Shown here: piece by piece, positions 33,498 to 45,317 of the stretch | How the letters are laid out: the number at the start of each line of letters is the position of its first letter | Numbering within the stretch: position 1 is the first letter of the stretch | The notes under the pieces: model-generated | What the model saw: the letters and a program-made list of their open reading frames with translations, nothing else | Databases searched by the model: none | Told to the model about the DNA's origin: nothing | Assembly: GCF_900105245.1 (NCBI RefSeq) | Contig: NZ_FNSZ01000001.1 | Span: forward strand, 6,942,001 to 7,006,000 | Source of the DNA: Streptomyces sp. 1222.5 | GTDB taxonomy: Bacteria; Actinomycetota; Actinomycetes; Streptomycetales; Streptomycetaceae | Direction: 5' to 3' | Length of the DNA stretch: 64,000 nucleotides | Made by a program: the position numbers and the translations under genes

Positions 33498-34037
33498 GTG
33501 CGTGTACTGGGGGTGGACCCCGGCCTGACGCGGTGCGGTGTCGGCGTGGTCGAGGGAGTCGCCGGGCGGCCGCTCACCATGATCGGGGTCGGCGTGGTCC
33601 GGACCCCCGCGGACGCCGAGCTGAGCCGGCGGCTGCTCGCCGTCGAGCAGGGCATCGAGGAGTGGCTGGACGAGCACCGGCCCGAGTTCGTCGCCGTCGA
33701 GCGCGTCTTCAGTCAGCACAACGTGCGCACGGTCATGGGCACCGCCCAGGCCAGCGCGGTCGCCATGCTGTGCGCAGCCCGGCGCGGCATCCCCGTCGCC
33801 CTGCACACCCCCAGCGAGGTCAAGGCCGCCGTCACCGGCAGCGGCCGGGCCGACAAGGCGCAGGTCGGAGCCATGGTCACCCGGCTGCTGCGGCTCTCCG
33901 CACCGCCCAAGCCGGCCGACGCCGCCGACGCCCTCGCGCTCGCCATCTGCCACATCTGGCGCGCACCCGCGCAGAACCGGCTCCAGCAGGCCGTCGCCCT
34001 GCACACCGCCCACGCAACGAAAGGCCGGACGGCATGA
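33498..34037 (+). CDS. ruvC: Holliday junction resolvase RuvC
   Basis: 179-aa RNase H-fold endonuclease that nicks Holliday junctions. The four acidic residues are in LGVDPGLTRCG (Asp), VAVERVF (Glu), and the late DAADALALAICH (two Asp). GTG 33498 follows GGGAGGGG with proper spacing; an in-frame GTG/TTG at 33477 lacks this. The stop overlaps ruvA's ATG by 4 bp. Confidence 0.96.
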   Translation: MRVLGVDPGLTRCGVGVVEGVAGRPLTMIGVGVVRTPADAELSRRLLAVEQGIEEWLDEHRPEFVAVERVFSQHNVRTVMGTAQASAVAMLCAARRGIPVALHTPSEVKAAVTGSGRADKAQVGAMVTRLLRLSAPPKPADAADALALAICHIWRAPAQNRLQQAVALHTAHATKGRTA

Positions 34038-34639
34038 TCGCCTTCGTCAGCGGCACGGTCGCCGCGCTCGCCCCCGACGCCGCGGTCGTCGAGGTCGGCG
34101 GGGTCGGCATGGCCGTTCAGTGCACGCCGAACACCCTGTCCACGCTGCGCACCGGACAGCCCGCCAAGCTGCACACGTCCCTCGTCGTCCGCGAGGACTC
34201 GCTCACCCTGTACGGCTTCGTCGACGACGACGAACGCCAGGTCTTCGAGCTCCTGCAGACCGCGAGCGGCGTCGGCCCGCGCCTCGCCCAGGCCATGCTC
34301 GCCGTGCACACCCCGGACGCGCTGCGCCGCGCGGTCGCCACCGCCGACGAGAAAGCTCTCACCGCCGTGCCCGGCATCGGCAAGAAGGGCGCCCAGAAAC
34401 TGCTGCTGGAACTGAAGGACCGCCTCGGCGAGCCCGTCGGCGCCCCCGCGATCGGCGCCCCGGTCACCCAGGGCTGGCGCGACCAGCTGCACGCGGCCCT
34501 GATCGGCCTCGGCTACGCCACCCGCGAGGCCGACGAGGCCGTGACCGCCGTGGCACCACAGGCCGAGGCCGCGGGCGGCACGCCCCAGGTCGGCCAGCTG
34601 CTGAAGGCCGCCCTGCAGACCCTGAACCGCGCCCGCTGA
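34034..34639 (+). CDS. ruvA: Holliday junction branch-migration protein RuvA
   Basis: 201 aa. Domain I OB-fold (MIAFVSGTVAALAPDAAVVE, LYGFVDDDERQVFELLQ), domain II two helix-hairpin-helix motifs (TASGVGPRLAQAML and AVPGIGKKGAQKLLLELKDRL), a flexible linker, and domain III (ALIGLGYATREADEAV) that contacts RuvB. It tetramerises on four-way junctions. Coupled to ruvC by ATGA. Confidence 0.96.
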   Translation: MIAFVSGTVAALAPDAAVVEVGGVGMAVQCTPNTLSTLRTGQPAKLHTSLVVREDSLTLYGFVDDDERQVFELLQTASGVGPRLAQAMLAVHTPDALRRAVATADEKALTAVPGIGKKGAQKLLLELKDRLGEPVGAPAIGAPVTQGWRDQLHAALIGLGYATREADEAVTAVAPQAEAAGGTPQVGQLLKAALQTLNRAR

Positions 34640-34665
34640 CCCGCGCCACCCGCTAGGAGATCTCC

Positions 34666-35736
34666 GTGAACCGGCACGACCCGACCGACACCCCCGCCGA
34701 GGAGCGGCTGGTGGGCTCCGTCGCCGACCGGGAGGACCAGGCCGTCGAGGCCGCCCTGCGCCCCAAGGACCTCGGCGAGTTCATCGGTCAGGAGAAGGTC
34801 CGCGAGCAGCTCGACCTCGTCCTGCGCGCCGCACGCGCGCGCGGCGCCACCGCCGACCACGTGCTGCTCTCCGGCGCGCCGGGCCTCGGCAAGACCACCC
34901 TGTCGATGATCATCGCGGCCGAGATGGGCGCCCCCATCCGCATCACCTCGGGCCCCGCCATCCAGCACGCCGGCGACCTCGCCGCCATCCTCTCCTCCCT
35001 CCAGGAGGGCGAGGTCCTCTTCCTCGACGAGATCCACCGCATGTCCCGGCCGGCCGAGGAGATGCTGTACATGGCGATGGAGGACTTCCGCGTCGACGTG
35101 ATCGTCGGCAAGGGCCCCGGTGCCACCGCCATCCCGCTGGAGCTGCCGCCGTTCACCCTGGTCGGCGCCACGACCCGGGCGGGTCTGCTGCCGCCCCCGC
35201 TGCGCGACCGCTTCGGCTTCACCGCGCACATGGAGTTCTACGAGCCGCACGAGCTGGAGCGCGTCGTGCACCGCTCGGCGCACCTGCTCGACGTCGAGAT
35301 CGAGCCGGACGGCGCCGCCGAGATCGCCGGCCGCTCCCGCGGCACGCCCCGTATCGCCAACCGTCTGCTGCGCCGCGTCCGCGACTACGCGCAGGTCAAG
35401 GCGGACGGCGTGATCACCCGCGAGATCGCGGCGGCCGCCCTCGCCGTGTACGAGGTCGACGCGCGCGGACTCGACCGGCTCGACCGCGCCGTGCTGGAGG
35501 CCCTGCTCAAGCTGTTCGGCGGCGGCCCCGTCGGCCTGTCCACCCTCGCCGTCGCGGTGGGGGAGGAGCGGGAGACCGTCGAGGAGGTCGCCGAACCGTT
35601 CCTCGTCCGGGAGGGACTGCTGGCCCGCACCCCGCGCGGCCGTGTGGGCACGCCCGCCGCCTGGGCGCACCTCGGGCTGACCCCGCCCAGGTCCGCGACG
35701 ACGGGAAACGGACAAGGGGACCTGTTCGGGGCGTGA
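34666..35736 (+). CDS. ruvB: Holliday junction DNA helicase RuvB
   Basis: 356-aa AAA+ motor of branch migration. Walker A GAPGLGKTTL (about residue 70), Walker B LFLDEIHRMSR, sensor GATTRAGLLPPPLRDRFG, arginine finger region, and a C-terminal winged helix (RLDRAVLEALLKLFGGGPVGL). GTG 34666 after CTAGGAGA. The gene ends the ruvCAB operon. Confidence 0.97.
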   Translation: MNRHDPTDTPAEERLVGSVADREDQAVEAALRPKDLGEFIGQEKVREQLDLVLRAARARGATADHVLLSGAPGLGKTTLSMIIAAEMGAPIRITSGPAIQHAGDLAAILSSLQEGEVLFLDEIHRMSRPAEEMLYMAMEDFRVDVIVGKGPGATAIPLELPPFTLVGATTRAGLLPPPLRDRFGFTAHMEFYEPHELERVVHRSAHLLDVEIEPDGAAEIAGRSRGTPRIANRLLRRVRDYAQVKADGVITREIAAAALAVYEVDARGLDRLDRAVLEALLKLFGGGPVGLSTLAVAVGEERETVEEVAEPFLVREGLLARTPRGRVGTPAAWAHLGLTPPRSATTGNGQGDLFGA

Positions 35737-35805
35737 GGGCGATGTGATCGCTTCGTGACGGCGAGGGCATTGGCCTGAGCAGGAACCCAGGTGCCATGCT
35801 GAGCG

Positions 35806-35835
35806 TTGTTCCATGCGCGCGGACTCGCTTAGACT
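35806..35835 (+). promoter_or_regulatory. Promoter of the yajC-secDF operon
   Basis: TTGTTC (35806-35811), an 18-bp spacer and TAGACT (35830-35835). The start would fall at 35841-35842, exactly on an ATG in frame with yajC, or leave an 85-nt leader before GTG 35926. Confidence 0.6.
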
Positions 35836-35925
35836 CCGCCGATGCCGCCCTTGCGGGTGGCGCCGACCCACACCCCCGTCAACAGGCCGCTCTCCGTCGC
35901 GGTCGCGCGAAGGAAACCCCGTCCC

Positions 35926-36459
35926 GTGAATGCCTTTACCCTTCTCCCCTTCATCGTGCTCATCGCGGCCATGTTCCTGATGACGCGCTCGGCCAAGAAG
36001 AAGCAGCAGCAGGCCGCCTCCATGCGGAACGAGATGCAGCCCGGCTCCGGCGTCCGCACCATCGGGGGGATGTACGCGACGGTCAAGGAGGTCAACGAGG
36101 ACACCGTCCTCCTCGACGCCGGACCGGGCGTCGACCTCCTCTTCGCCAAGAACGCCATCGGTGCCGTGCTCACCGACGACGAGTACAACCGCATCGTGCA
36201 CGGCATCGAGCACGATCTGAAGTCCGACGCCTCCGTCGTCCCCGACGACGCCTCCTCCCTCACCGAGAGCGACGAGACCGACGGGCCCGCCGCCGCTGCC
36301 GCCGCCGACGAGAAGATCGAGCTCGGTAAGAAGGACGCCGCCGAGCGCGGGGACGACGCCATCCAGGCCGCCGAGGACAAGGCCGAAGCGGCCCAGGCCG
36401 CCGACGCCAAGGCGGAGGACGAGCCGAAGAAGACCGACGGCGACTCCGACGCGAAGTAG
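35926..36459 (+). CDS. yajC: Sec translocon accessory protein YajC
   Basis: 177 aa. One N-terminal membrane helix (NAFTLLPFIVLIAAMFLMTR), the family motif RSAKKKQQQAASMRNEM, then PGSGVRTIGGMYATVKEVNEDTVLLDAG. The last 80 residues are a long acidic, Ala- and Lys-rich tail, well beyond the 110-aa E. coli protein. YajC joins SecD and SecF to the SecYEG channel. GTG 35926 gives the family-like N terminus and follows AAGGAAA; ATG 35842 would add 28 residues and suits a leaderless mRNA. Confidence 0.92.
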   Translation: MNAFTLLPFIVLIAAMFLMTRSAKKKQQQAASMRNEMQPGSGVRTIGGMYATVKEVNEDTVLLDAGPGVDLLFAKNAIGAVLTDDEYNRIVHGIEHDLKSDASVVPDDASSLTESDETDGPAAAAAADEKIELGKKDAAERGDDAIQAAEDKAEAAQAADAKAEDEPKKTDGDSDAK

Positions 36460-36596
36460 TCACGCCCCGGGACGCGCGGCGGCGGCACCCCGCCCCGCGC
36501 AGCCCGGGCGCGTCTGTTTCGCACGGGAGCCCGACACCATGTCATGGCCGACCGCGCCGACCGGGCGCGGGGCGGCCCGAGAGGGAGTACGAGAAG

Positions 36597-38384
36597 GTGG
36601 CAGCACCTAAGAGGGGCCGGAGCGCGAGCGCCCAGAGCAAGCCAGGGCGCTCGCTGGCCCTCATCCTGATCGCCATCGTGGCGCTGACCGGAGGCATGTT
36701 CCTCTCCGGGCACAAGACTCCGCGTCTCGGCATCGACCTCGCCGGTGGCACGAGCATCACGCTCAAGGCGAAGGCCGACCAGGGGGCCGCGATCAACAAG
36801 GCCAACATGGACACCGCGGTCGACATCATGAACCGCCGGGTCAACGGCCTGGGCGTCTCCGAGGCGGAGGTGCAGACCCAGGGGACCGACAACATCATCG
36901 TCAACATCCCCAAGGGCACCAACTCCAAGGAAGCCCAGCAGCAGGTCGGCACCACCGCCAAGCTGTACTTCCGGCCGGTCCTGGCCAGCGAGCCCAGCGC
37001 GGGCGCCGCGAAGAGCCCCTCGCCGAGCGCCACCTCCAGCGGCAGCTCCTCGCCGAAGCCGAACGCGAGCCCGTCGGCGAGCGGCTCCTCCGGCCAGAAG
37101 GCCTCCTCGTCCGGCTCCGGGTCCCCGACGGCCACGGCGACCTCTCAGGGCCGCGCCGTCAGTGACGCGCTGAAGGCCGACTCGACCCCCTCGCCGAGCG
37201 GTTCCGCGTCGGGCGGCGCCAAGCCGTCCGGCACCCCGTCGGCCTCCGCCAGTGCCAGCGCCGAGGCCGCCAAGCTCCAGGCCCAGTACGCGGCCCTGGA
37301 CTGCTCCAAGCCCGCCACCCGCGCGGCCGCCGGCAAGAATGCCAAGCCGAGCGAGTCCACCGTGGCCTGCGGCGAGATCGACGGCACCTGGTACAAGTAC
37401 GTGCTCGGCCCCGCCGCCGTGGACGGCACCGAGGTGAAGAAGGCGCAGGCCGTCTTCGACACCCAGGGCGCCGCCGGCTGGCAGGTCCAGATGACCTTCA
37501 CCAAGAGCGGCGCCGACAAGTTCGCCGACATCACCGGTCAACTGGCCAAGAACCAGCGGCCGCAGAACGAGTTCGGCATCGTCCTCGACGGGGAGGTCGT
37601 CTCCAGCCCGTTCGTGCAGCAGGCCATCACCGGCGGCCAGGCGGAGATCTCCGGCAGCTTCAAGCAGGAGGAGGCGCAGAGCCTCGCCAACATGCTGTCG
37701 TACGGCGCGCTGCCGCTGTCCTTCAAGGAGGACACCGTCACCACGGTGACCGCCGCGCTCGGCGGCGAGCAGCTGCACGCCGGTCTGCTCGCGGGCGCGA
37801 TCGGCCTCGCGCTGGTCGTGCTCTACCTCGTGATCTACTACCGCGGCCTGTCGCTCGTCGCCATGGCCTCCCTCCTGGTCTCCGCGATCCTCACCTACGT
37901 GATCATGGCGCTGCTCGGCCCGGCCATCGGCTTCGCGCTGAACCTCCCGGCCGTCTGCGGTGCCATCGTCGCCATCGGTATCACCGCGGACTCGTTCATC
38001 GTGTACTTCGAGCGCATCCGGGACGAGATCCGCGAAGGCCGTACCCTGCGCCCCGCCGTCGAGCGGGCCTGGCCGCGCGCCCGGCGCACCATCCTGGTCT
38101 CCGACTTCGTGTCGTTCCTCGCCGCCGCGGTGCTGTTCATCGTCACCGTCGGCAAGGTCCAGGGCTTCGCGTTCACCCTGGGTCTGACCACCCTGCTCGA
38201 CGTCGTCGTGGTCTTCCTGTTCACCAAGCCGCTGATGACGCTCCTGGCCCGCCGCAAGTTCTTCGCGAACGGCCACAAGTGGTCCGGACTCGACCCCAAG
38301 GGCCTGGGCGCCAAGCCGCCGCTGCGCCGCACCCGCCGTCCCGGTGGTCCCGCCGCCGGCCCCGTCGACCCGAAGGAGGCCTGA
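36597..38384 (+). CDS. secD: Protein translocase subunit SecD
   Basis: 595-aa proton-motive-force-driven export factor of the RND superfamily. TM1 is LALILIAIVALTGGMFLSG, then LGIDLAGGTSITLKAK (D1 motif) and the external domain. Residues about 140-235 are a Ser/Pro/Ala/Gly-rich low-complexity insert (KSPSPSATSSGSSSPKPN) not found in E. coli SecD. The conserved core resumes at AEISGSFKQEEAQSLANML, followed by five C-terminal helices with PAVCGAIVAIGITADSFIVYFERIRDE (D4-type). GTG 36597 follows GAGGGAG. It runs into secF after 3 bases. Confidence 0.95.
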   Translation: MAAPKRGRSASAQSKPGRSLALILIAIVALTGGMFLSGHKTPRLGIDLAGGTSITLKAKADQGAAINKANMDTAVDIMNRRVNGLGVSEAEVQTQGTDNIIVNIPKGTNSKEAQQQVGTTAKLYFRPVLASEPSAGAAKSPSPSATSSGSSSPKPNASPSASGSSGQKASSSGSGSPTATATSQGRAVSDALKADSTPSPSGSASGGAKPSGTPSASASASAEAAKLQAQYAALDCSKPATRAAAGKNAKPSESTVACGEIDGTWYKYVLGPAAVDGTEVKKAQAVFDTQGAAGWQVQMTFTKSGADKFADITGQLAKNQRPQNEFGIVLDGEVVSSPFVQQAITGGQAEISGSFKQEEAQSLANMLSYGALPLSFKEDTVTTVTAALGGEQLHAGLLAGAIGLALVVLYLVIYYRGLSLVAMASLLVSAILTYVIMALLGPAIGFALNLPAVCGAIVAIGITADSFIVYFERIRDEIREGRTLRPAVERAWPRARRTILVSDFVSFLAAAVLFIVTVGKVQGFAFTLGLTTLLDVVVVFLFTKPLMTLLARRKFFANGHKWSGLDPKGLGAKPPLRRTRRPGGPAAGPVDPKEA

Positions 38385-38387
38385 GCC

Positions 38388-39494
38388 ATGTCGAAACTCG
38401 GCAGCCTCGGCGCTCGACTGCACCGCGGTGAGATCTCGTACGACTTCGTCGGCAAGCGCAAGATCTGGTACGGCGTCTCCATCCTGATCACCATCACGGC
38501 CATCGTGGGCCTCGCGGTGCGCGGCCTGAACATGGGCATCGAGTTCCAGGGCGGCGCGGTCTTCACGACGCCCACCAAGATGAGCGCCTCGGTGGCGCAG
38601 GCCGAGCAGTACGCCACGGACGCCTCCGGCCACGAGGCGATCGTGCAGAAGCTGGGCAACGGCAGCCTGCGCATCCAGATCGCCGGCATCGACACCGACC
38701 AGTCCGACAAGGTCAAGCAGGAGCTGGCCAAGGACCTGAACCTCGACCCCGAGAAGCTCGCCGCCGACCTGGTCGGCCCGAGCTGGGGCGAGCAGGTCGC
38801 CAACAAGGCCTGGGAGGGCCTGGCGATCTTCATGGTCCTTGTCGTGATCTACCTGGCGATCGCCTTCGAGTGGCGCATGGCGGTCGCGGCCCTGGTCGCG
38901 CTGATCCACGACATCACGATCACGACCGGTATCTACGCGCTCGTCGGCTTCGAGGTCACGCCCGGCACGGTCATCGGTCTGCTGACCATCCTCGGTTACT
39001 CGCTCTACGACACGGTCGTCGTCTTCGACAGCCTCAAGGAGCAGACGAAGGACATCACCAAGCAGACCCGCTTCACCTACAGCGAGATCGCCAACCGGTC
39101 GATCAACGGCACCCTGGTCCGCTCCATCAACACCACGGTCGTCGCGCTGTTGCCGGTGGCCGGCCTGCTCTTCATCGGCGGCGGCTTCCTCGGCGCCGGC
39201 ACGCTGAACGACATCTCGCTGTCGCTGTTCGTGGGTCTCGCGGCCGGTGCGTACTCGTCGATCTTCATCGCCACCCCGCTCGTCGCCGACCTCAAGGAGC
39301 GCGAGCCGGCGATGAAGGCGCTCAAGAAGCGGGTCCTGGCCAAGCGCGCCCAGGCGACCACGGAGGACGACCTCACCGAGGAGCGTTCCACCGGGGACGA
39401 CGCCGAGGGCGCCACTCCCGCCGTCGTCGGCCCGCGCAACCAGCCCGCGTCCCGCAACCGGGGCCGTGGCCGGACGCCGGGGAAGCGCCGATGA
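38388..39494 (+). CDS. secF: Protein translocase subunit SecF
   Basis: 368 aa. Six helices with a large external loop after TM1; motifs NMGIEFQGGAVF, and in TM4-5 the signature TILGYSLYDTVVVFDSLKE and TRSIN-like SINGTLVRSINTTVVALLPV. It pairs with SecD to complete a 12-TM RND-like unit. A basic, Arg-rich cytoplasmic tail ends the protein. ATG 38388 comes 3 bases after secD with GGAGG; the stop overlaps apt by 4 bp. Confidence 0.96.
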   Translation: MSKLGSLGARLHRGEISYDFVGKRKIWYGVSILITITAIVGLAVRGLNMGIEFQGGAVFTTPTKMSASVAQAEQYATDASGHEAIVQKLGNGSLRIQIAGIDTDQSDKVKQELAKDLNLDPEKLAADLVGPSWGEQVANKAWEGLAIFMVLVVIYLAIAFEWRMAVAALVALIHDITITTGIYALVGFEVTPGTVIGLLTILGYSLYDTVVVFDSLKEQTKDITKQTRFTYSEIANRSINGTLVRSINTTVVALLPVAGLLFIGGGFLGAGTLNDISLSLFVGLAAGAYSSIFIATPLVADLKEREPAMKALKKRVLAKRAQATTEDDLTEERSTGDDAEGATPAVVGPRNQPASRNRGRGRTPGKRR

Positions 39495-40030
39495 CCGACA
39501 TCAAGGAGCTGCTGCTCAGCCGCATCCGTGACGTCGCCGACTACCCGGAGCCGGGCGTGATGTTCAAGGACATCACCCCGCTGCTGGCCGACCCGGCCGC
39601 GTTCACGGCCCTCACCGACACCCTGGCCGAGATCGCCGCCGGCACCGGCGCGACCAAGGTCGTCGGACTGGAGGCCCGCGGCTTCATCCTCGGCGCGCCG
39701 GTCGCCGTCCGCGCGGGCCTGGGCTTCATCCCGGTCCGCAAGGCCGGCAAGCTGCCCGGGGCCACCCTCCGGCAGGCGTACGACCTCGAGTACGGCTCCG
39801 CCGAGATCGAGGTGCACGCCGAGGACCTGGCTGCCGGCGACCGCGCGCTGATCGTGGACGACGTCCTGGCCACCGGCGGTACCGCCGAGGCCGCGGTCCA
39901 GCTCATCCACCGCGCCGGCGCCGAGGTCTGCGGCGTCGCCGTCCTGATGGAACTGGGCTTCCTGAGCGGGCGCGCCCGCCTGGAGCCGGTCCTGGACGGG
40001 GCACCGGTCGAGGCACTGCTCCAGGTCTGA
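39491..40030 (+). CDS. apt: Adenine phosphoribosyltransferase
   Basis: 179 aa; makes AMP from adenine and PRPP in purine salvage. PRPP-binding motif is ALIVDDVLATGGTAEAAV; other signatures are DYPEPGVMFKDITPLL at the N terminus and GLEARGFILGAPVA. Translationally coupled to secF (ATGA). The secDF-apt-relA order is widely conserved in actinobacteria, linking purine salvage to (p)ppGpp genes by position. Confidence 0.96.
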   Translation: MTDIKELLLSRIRDVADYPEPGVMFKDITPLLADPAAFTALTDTLAEIAAGTGATKVVGLEARGFILGAPVAVRAGLGFIPVRKAGKLPGATLRQAYDLEYGSAEIEVHAEDLAAGDRALIVDDVLATGGTAEAAVQLIHRAGAEVCGVAVLMELGFLSGRARLEPVLDGAPVEALLQV

Positions 40031-40049
40031 AGCGAGCGACAGCGCAGCG

Positions 40050-40080
40050 GCGGCCGCCCCGGTACCACCGGGGCGGCCGC
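40050..40080 (+). terminator. Hairpin after apt
   Basis: Perfect 14-bp stem, GCGGCCGCCCCGGT (40050-40063) with 40067-40080, 3-base loop. It separates the secDF-apt transcript from relA, though readthrough is possible. Confidence 0.75.
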
Positions 40081-40298
40081 TCGCGTCACCGGACCCGGCC
40101 CGGCGGATCGCCGTACCGGCATCCGCCGCACCCTCGCGGGAAGCCCCGGGACACCTCCCGGAATCCCACGGGAGCCTCCCGTGTTGCAGGGGTAGACGGT
40201 CCTCAGAGCCGCCTGCGGGCGATGACCACGCGCAGGATCGCTACCATGGGATCTCCGGAGCCTGACCGGGGGACCCGGAACGCGCACGAGGAGTCCTC

Positions 40299-42866
<2,568 letters not shown>

Positions 42867-42882
42867 TCGCCGACGGACGTGC

Positions 42883-42916
42883 GAAAGGGCCCCGTACGAC
42901 CGTACGGGGCCCTTTC
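42883..42916. terminator. Bidirectional terminator, relA / DUF349 gene
   Basis: GAAAGGGCCCCGTACG (42883-42898) pairs perfectly with 42901-42916; TTT follows on both strands. It lies between two convergent genes. Confidence 0.85.
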
Positions 42917-42934
42917 ACACAGCCGGCGAACCGG

Positions 42935-44164
42935 TCAGCCGCCGAACTCCTGCAGGCCCTTCAGGGCCTGGTCCAGCAGCGCCTGGCGGCCTTCCAGCTC
43001 CCGCTCCAGCTTGTCGGCCCGGGAGTTGTTGCCCTGGGCGCGCGCCTGCTCGATCTGTCCGCGCAGCTTGTCCACGGCGGCCTGGAGCTGCCCGGTCAGA
43101 CCCTCGGCACGCGCACGCGCCTCCGGGTTCGTCCGGCGCCACTCGGCCTCCTCGGCCTCCTGGATCGCCCGCTCGACCGCGTGCATCCGGCCCTCGACCT
43201 TCGGGCGCGCGTCCCGCGGGACGTGGCCGATGGCCTCCCAGCGCTCGTTGATCGAGCGGAAGGCGGCCCGGGAGCCCTTGAGGTCCGAGATCGGGAGGAG
43301 CCTCTCGGCCTCCTCGGCCAGCTCCTCCTTCAGCTTCAGGTTCTCCGCCTGCTCCGCGTCCCGCTCGGCGAACACCGAGCTGCGGGCGGCGAAGAAGACG
43401 TCCTGGGCGCCGCGGAAGCGGTTCCACAGGTCGTCCTCGTGCTCGCGCTGGGCGCGGCCGGCCGCCTTCCAGTCCGCCATCAGCTCGCGGTACCGGGCCG
43501 CCGTCGGACCCCAGTCCGTGGAGCCGGACAGCGCCTCGGCCTCGGCGACCAGCCGCTCCTTGATCCGGCGGGCGTCCTCGCGCTGCGCGTCGAGCTGCGC
43601 GAAGTGTCCCTTGCGGCGCTTGGAGAACGCCGACCGGGCGTGCGAGAAGCGGTGCCACAGCTCGTCGTCGGACTTGCGGTCCAGACGCGGCAGCCCCTTC
43701 CACGTGTCCACCAGGGCCCGCAGCCGCTCACCGGCCACCCGCCACTGGTCGGACTGCGCAAGCTCCTCCGCCTCGGCGACCAGCTCCTCCTTGGCCCTCC
43801 TGGCCTCGTCGGACTGCTTGGCCCGCTGCTGCTTGCGCTCCTCACGGCGCGCCTCGACGGTCTGGACGAGCTTGTCCAGCCGCTTGCGCAGCGAGTCCAG
43901 GTCGCCGACCGCGTGGTGCGCCTCCACCTGCTCGCGCAGGTGGTCGATCGCCGTCTGGGCGTCCTTCGCCGACAGGTCGGTGGTCTGGACTCGCTTCTCG
44001 AGGAGGCCGATCTCGACAACCAGGCCCTCGTACTTGCGCTCGAAGTAGGCAAGCGCCTCCTCAGGGGAGCCGGCCGCCCAGGATCCGACGACCTGCTCGC
44101 CGTCGGCCGTACGCACGTACACGGTCCCCGTCTCGTCGACGCGGCCCCACGGGTCGCTGCTCAC
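42935..44164 (-). CDS. DUF349 coiled-coil protein
   Basis: 409-aa, highly charged helical protein made of repeated DUF349 modules. The repeats centre on Trp-containing motifs such as WRVAGERLRALVDTWKGLPR, ELMADWKAAGRAQRE and SINERWEAIGHVPRD, each followed by LWHRFSHARSAFSKRR or LWNRFRGAQDVFFAAR. No enzyme motif or membrane segment is present. Proteins of this type have been linked to RNA or chromosome-associated processes, but the role in actinomycetes is unknown. GTG 44164 has a strong GGAGGAGG. Confidence 0.85.
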   Translation of the reverse strand: MSSDPWGRVDETGTVYVRTADGEQVVGSWAAGSPEEALAYFERKYEGLVVEIGLLEKRVQTTDLSAKDAQTAIDHLREQVEAHHAVGDLDSLRKRLDKLVQTVEARREERKQQRAKQSDEARRAKEELVAEAEELAQSDQWRVAGERLRALVDTWKGLPRLDRKSDDELWHRFSHARSAFSKRRKGHFAQLDAQREDARRIKERLVAEAEALSGSTDWGPTAARYRELMADWKAAGRAQREHEDDLWNRFRGAQDVFFAARSSVFAERDAEQAENLKLKEELAEEAERLLPISDLKGSRAAFRSINERWEAIGHVPRDARPKVEGRMHAVERAIQEAEEAEWRRTNPEARARAEGLTGQLQAAVDKLRGQIEQARAQGNNSRADKLERELEGRQALLDQALKGLQEFGG

Positions 44165-44317
44165 AGCGCCTCCTCCACATGATGCCTGCGGGGCCTCAGC
44201 ACCCCCGGGCATCGTCCACAGTTTCGTCACGGCCAACATAGGCGACCAGCGGGTTGCCTGTCCGCATCCAGCACGACCGAAAATTGGGCAGCCCGCCGTT
44301 CCCGGGCCACGGTGACG

Positions 44318-45151
44318 TCAGGACTTGGTGACGGTCGCCTTGTTGATCACCACGGTCGCGTTCGGCGCGGTGTTCCCCGTGGTCGGGTCGGCCGCCTGCG
44401 CGCCCGCGTCGGCGATCTTCTTCAGCACCTTCATGCCCGCCGCGTCGATCGTGCCGAACGGGGTGTACTGGGGCGGCAGCGGGCTGTCCTTGTAGACGAG
44501 GAAGAACTGGCTGCCGCCGGTGTGCTTCTGGCCGGTGTTGGCCATCGCCACCGTGCCCGCCGGGTACGTGTTGCTCTTCAGGCTCTTGTCCTTGAGGTTC
44601 TCGTCCGGGAGCGTGTAGCCGGGACCGCCCATGCCACTGCCCTGCGGGTCGCCGCACTGGAGCACGAAGATGTCCTGCGGGGTGAGCCGGTGGCACTTGG
44701 TGTGGTCGAAGTAGCCCTGGCCGGCGAGGAAGGCGAACGAGTTCACCGTGTGCGGGGCCGCCGACGTCTTCAGGTCGACGCCGATGTCACCGCACGTCGT
44801 CGCGAGCTTCATCGTGTACTTCGCCGACGTGTCGATCGACATCGCCGGCTCCTTCTTCCAGCTGAGCTTCTTCACCGAGCCCGCCGCCGGCTTGGCGCAC
44901 GGGTCCGGGGCCTTGCTCGTCGGCGCGGCGCTGGGGGTGACCTCGGCACTGGCGTTGGCCTTGCCGCCGTCGTCGTCCTTCATCACCCCGGTCGTGTACA
45001 GGGCGACGCTGCCGATCACGACCACGCCCAGCACCGACGCGATCACGGAGTTGCGCAGGTTGGCCTTGCGCCGCGCCTGGGTGCGCCGCTGCTGCTGCCG
45101 CAAGAACTTCTCCCGGGCGAGCTGACGCCGCCGCTGCTCCTGGGTGACCAC
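44318..45151 (-). CDS. Membrane-anchored cyclophilin-type peptidyl-prolyl isomerase
   Basis: 277 aa. A very basic N-terminal 35 residues (QRRRQLAREKFLRQQQRR) precedes one helix (NSVIASVLGVVVIGSVALY), a linker of Ser/Ala/Pro, and an extracellular cyclophilin domain with YFDHTKCHRLTPQDIFVLQCGDP, GSGMGGPGY, TVAMANTGQKHTGGSQFFLVY and PPQYTPFGTI. Catalytic Arg/Phe/Gln positions are largely conserved (R in HRL, QFF). It probably helps fold exported proteins. GTG 45151 follows GAGGAGAG. Confidence 0.9.
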   Translation of the reverse strand: MVTQEQRRRQLAREKFLRQQQRRTQARRKANLRNSVIASVLGVVVIGSVALYTTGVMKDDDGGKANASAEVTPSAAPTSKAPDPCAKPAAGSVKKLSWKKEPAMSIDTSAKYTMKLATTCGDIGVDLKTSAAPHTVNSFAFLAGQGYFDHTKCHRLTPQDIFVLQCGDPQGSGMGGPGYTLPDENLKDKSLKSNTYPAGTVAMANTGQKHTGGSQFFLVYKDSPLPPQYTPFGTIDAAGMKVLKKIADAGAQAADPTTGNTAPNATVVINKATVTKS

Positions 45152-45317
45152 CGGGTTCTCTCCTCATGCGTCGTGTGTCGGGCGGCACGCGTGCGTCCTG
45201 CTGAGCCGATCGCTGCGTGTAGCCCCGTACCGTATATGGGTTCGCTGAGTAAACGGCAGCGCCGGTAGGCTCTGACGCAGCTGAAGCCGCCTGTAATCGA
45301 CACAACGAAGGACGATC

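Noticed and set aside
35829..38909. A 1026-codon minus-strand frame opposite yajC-secD
   Set aside because: Antisense to well-recognised Sec genes; its sequence is the mirror of their codon bias.
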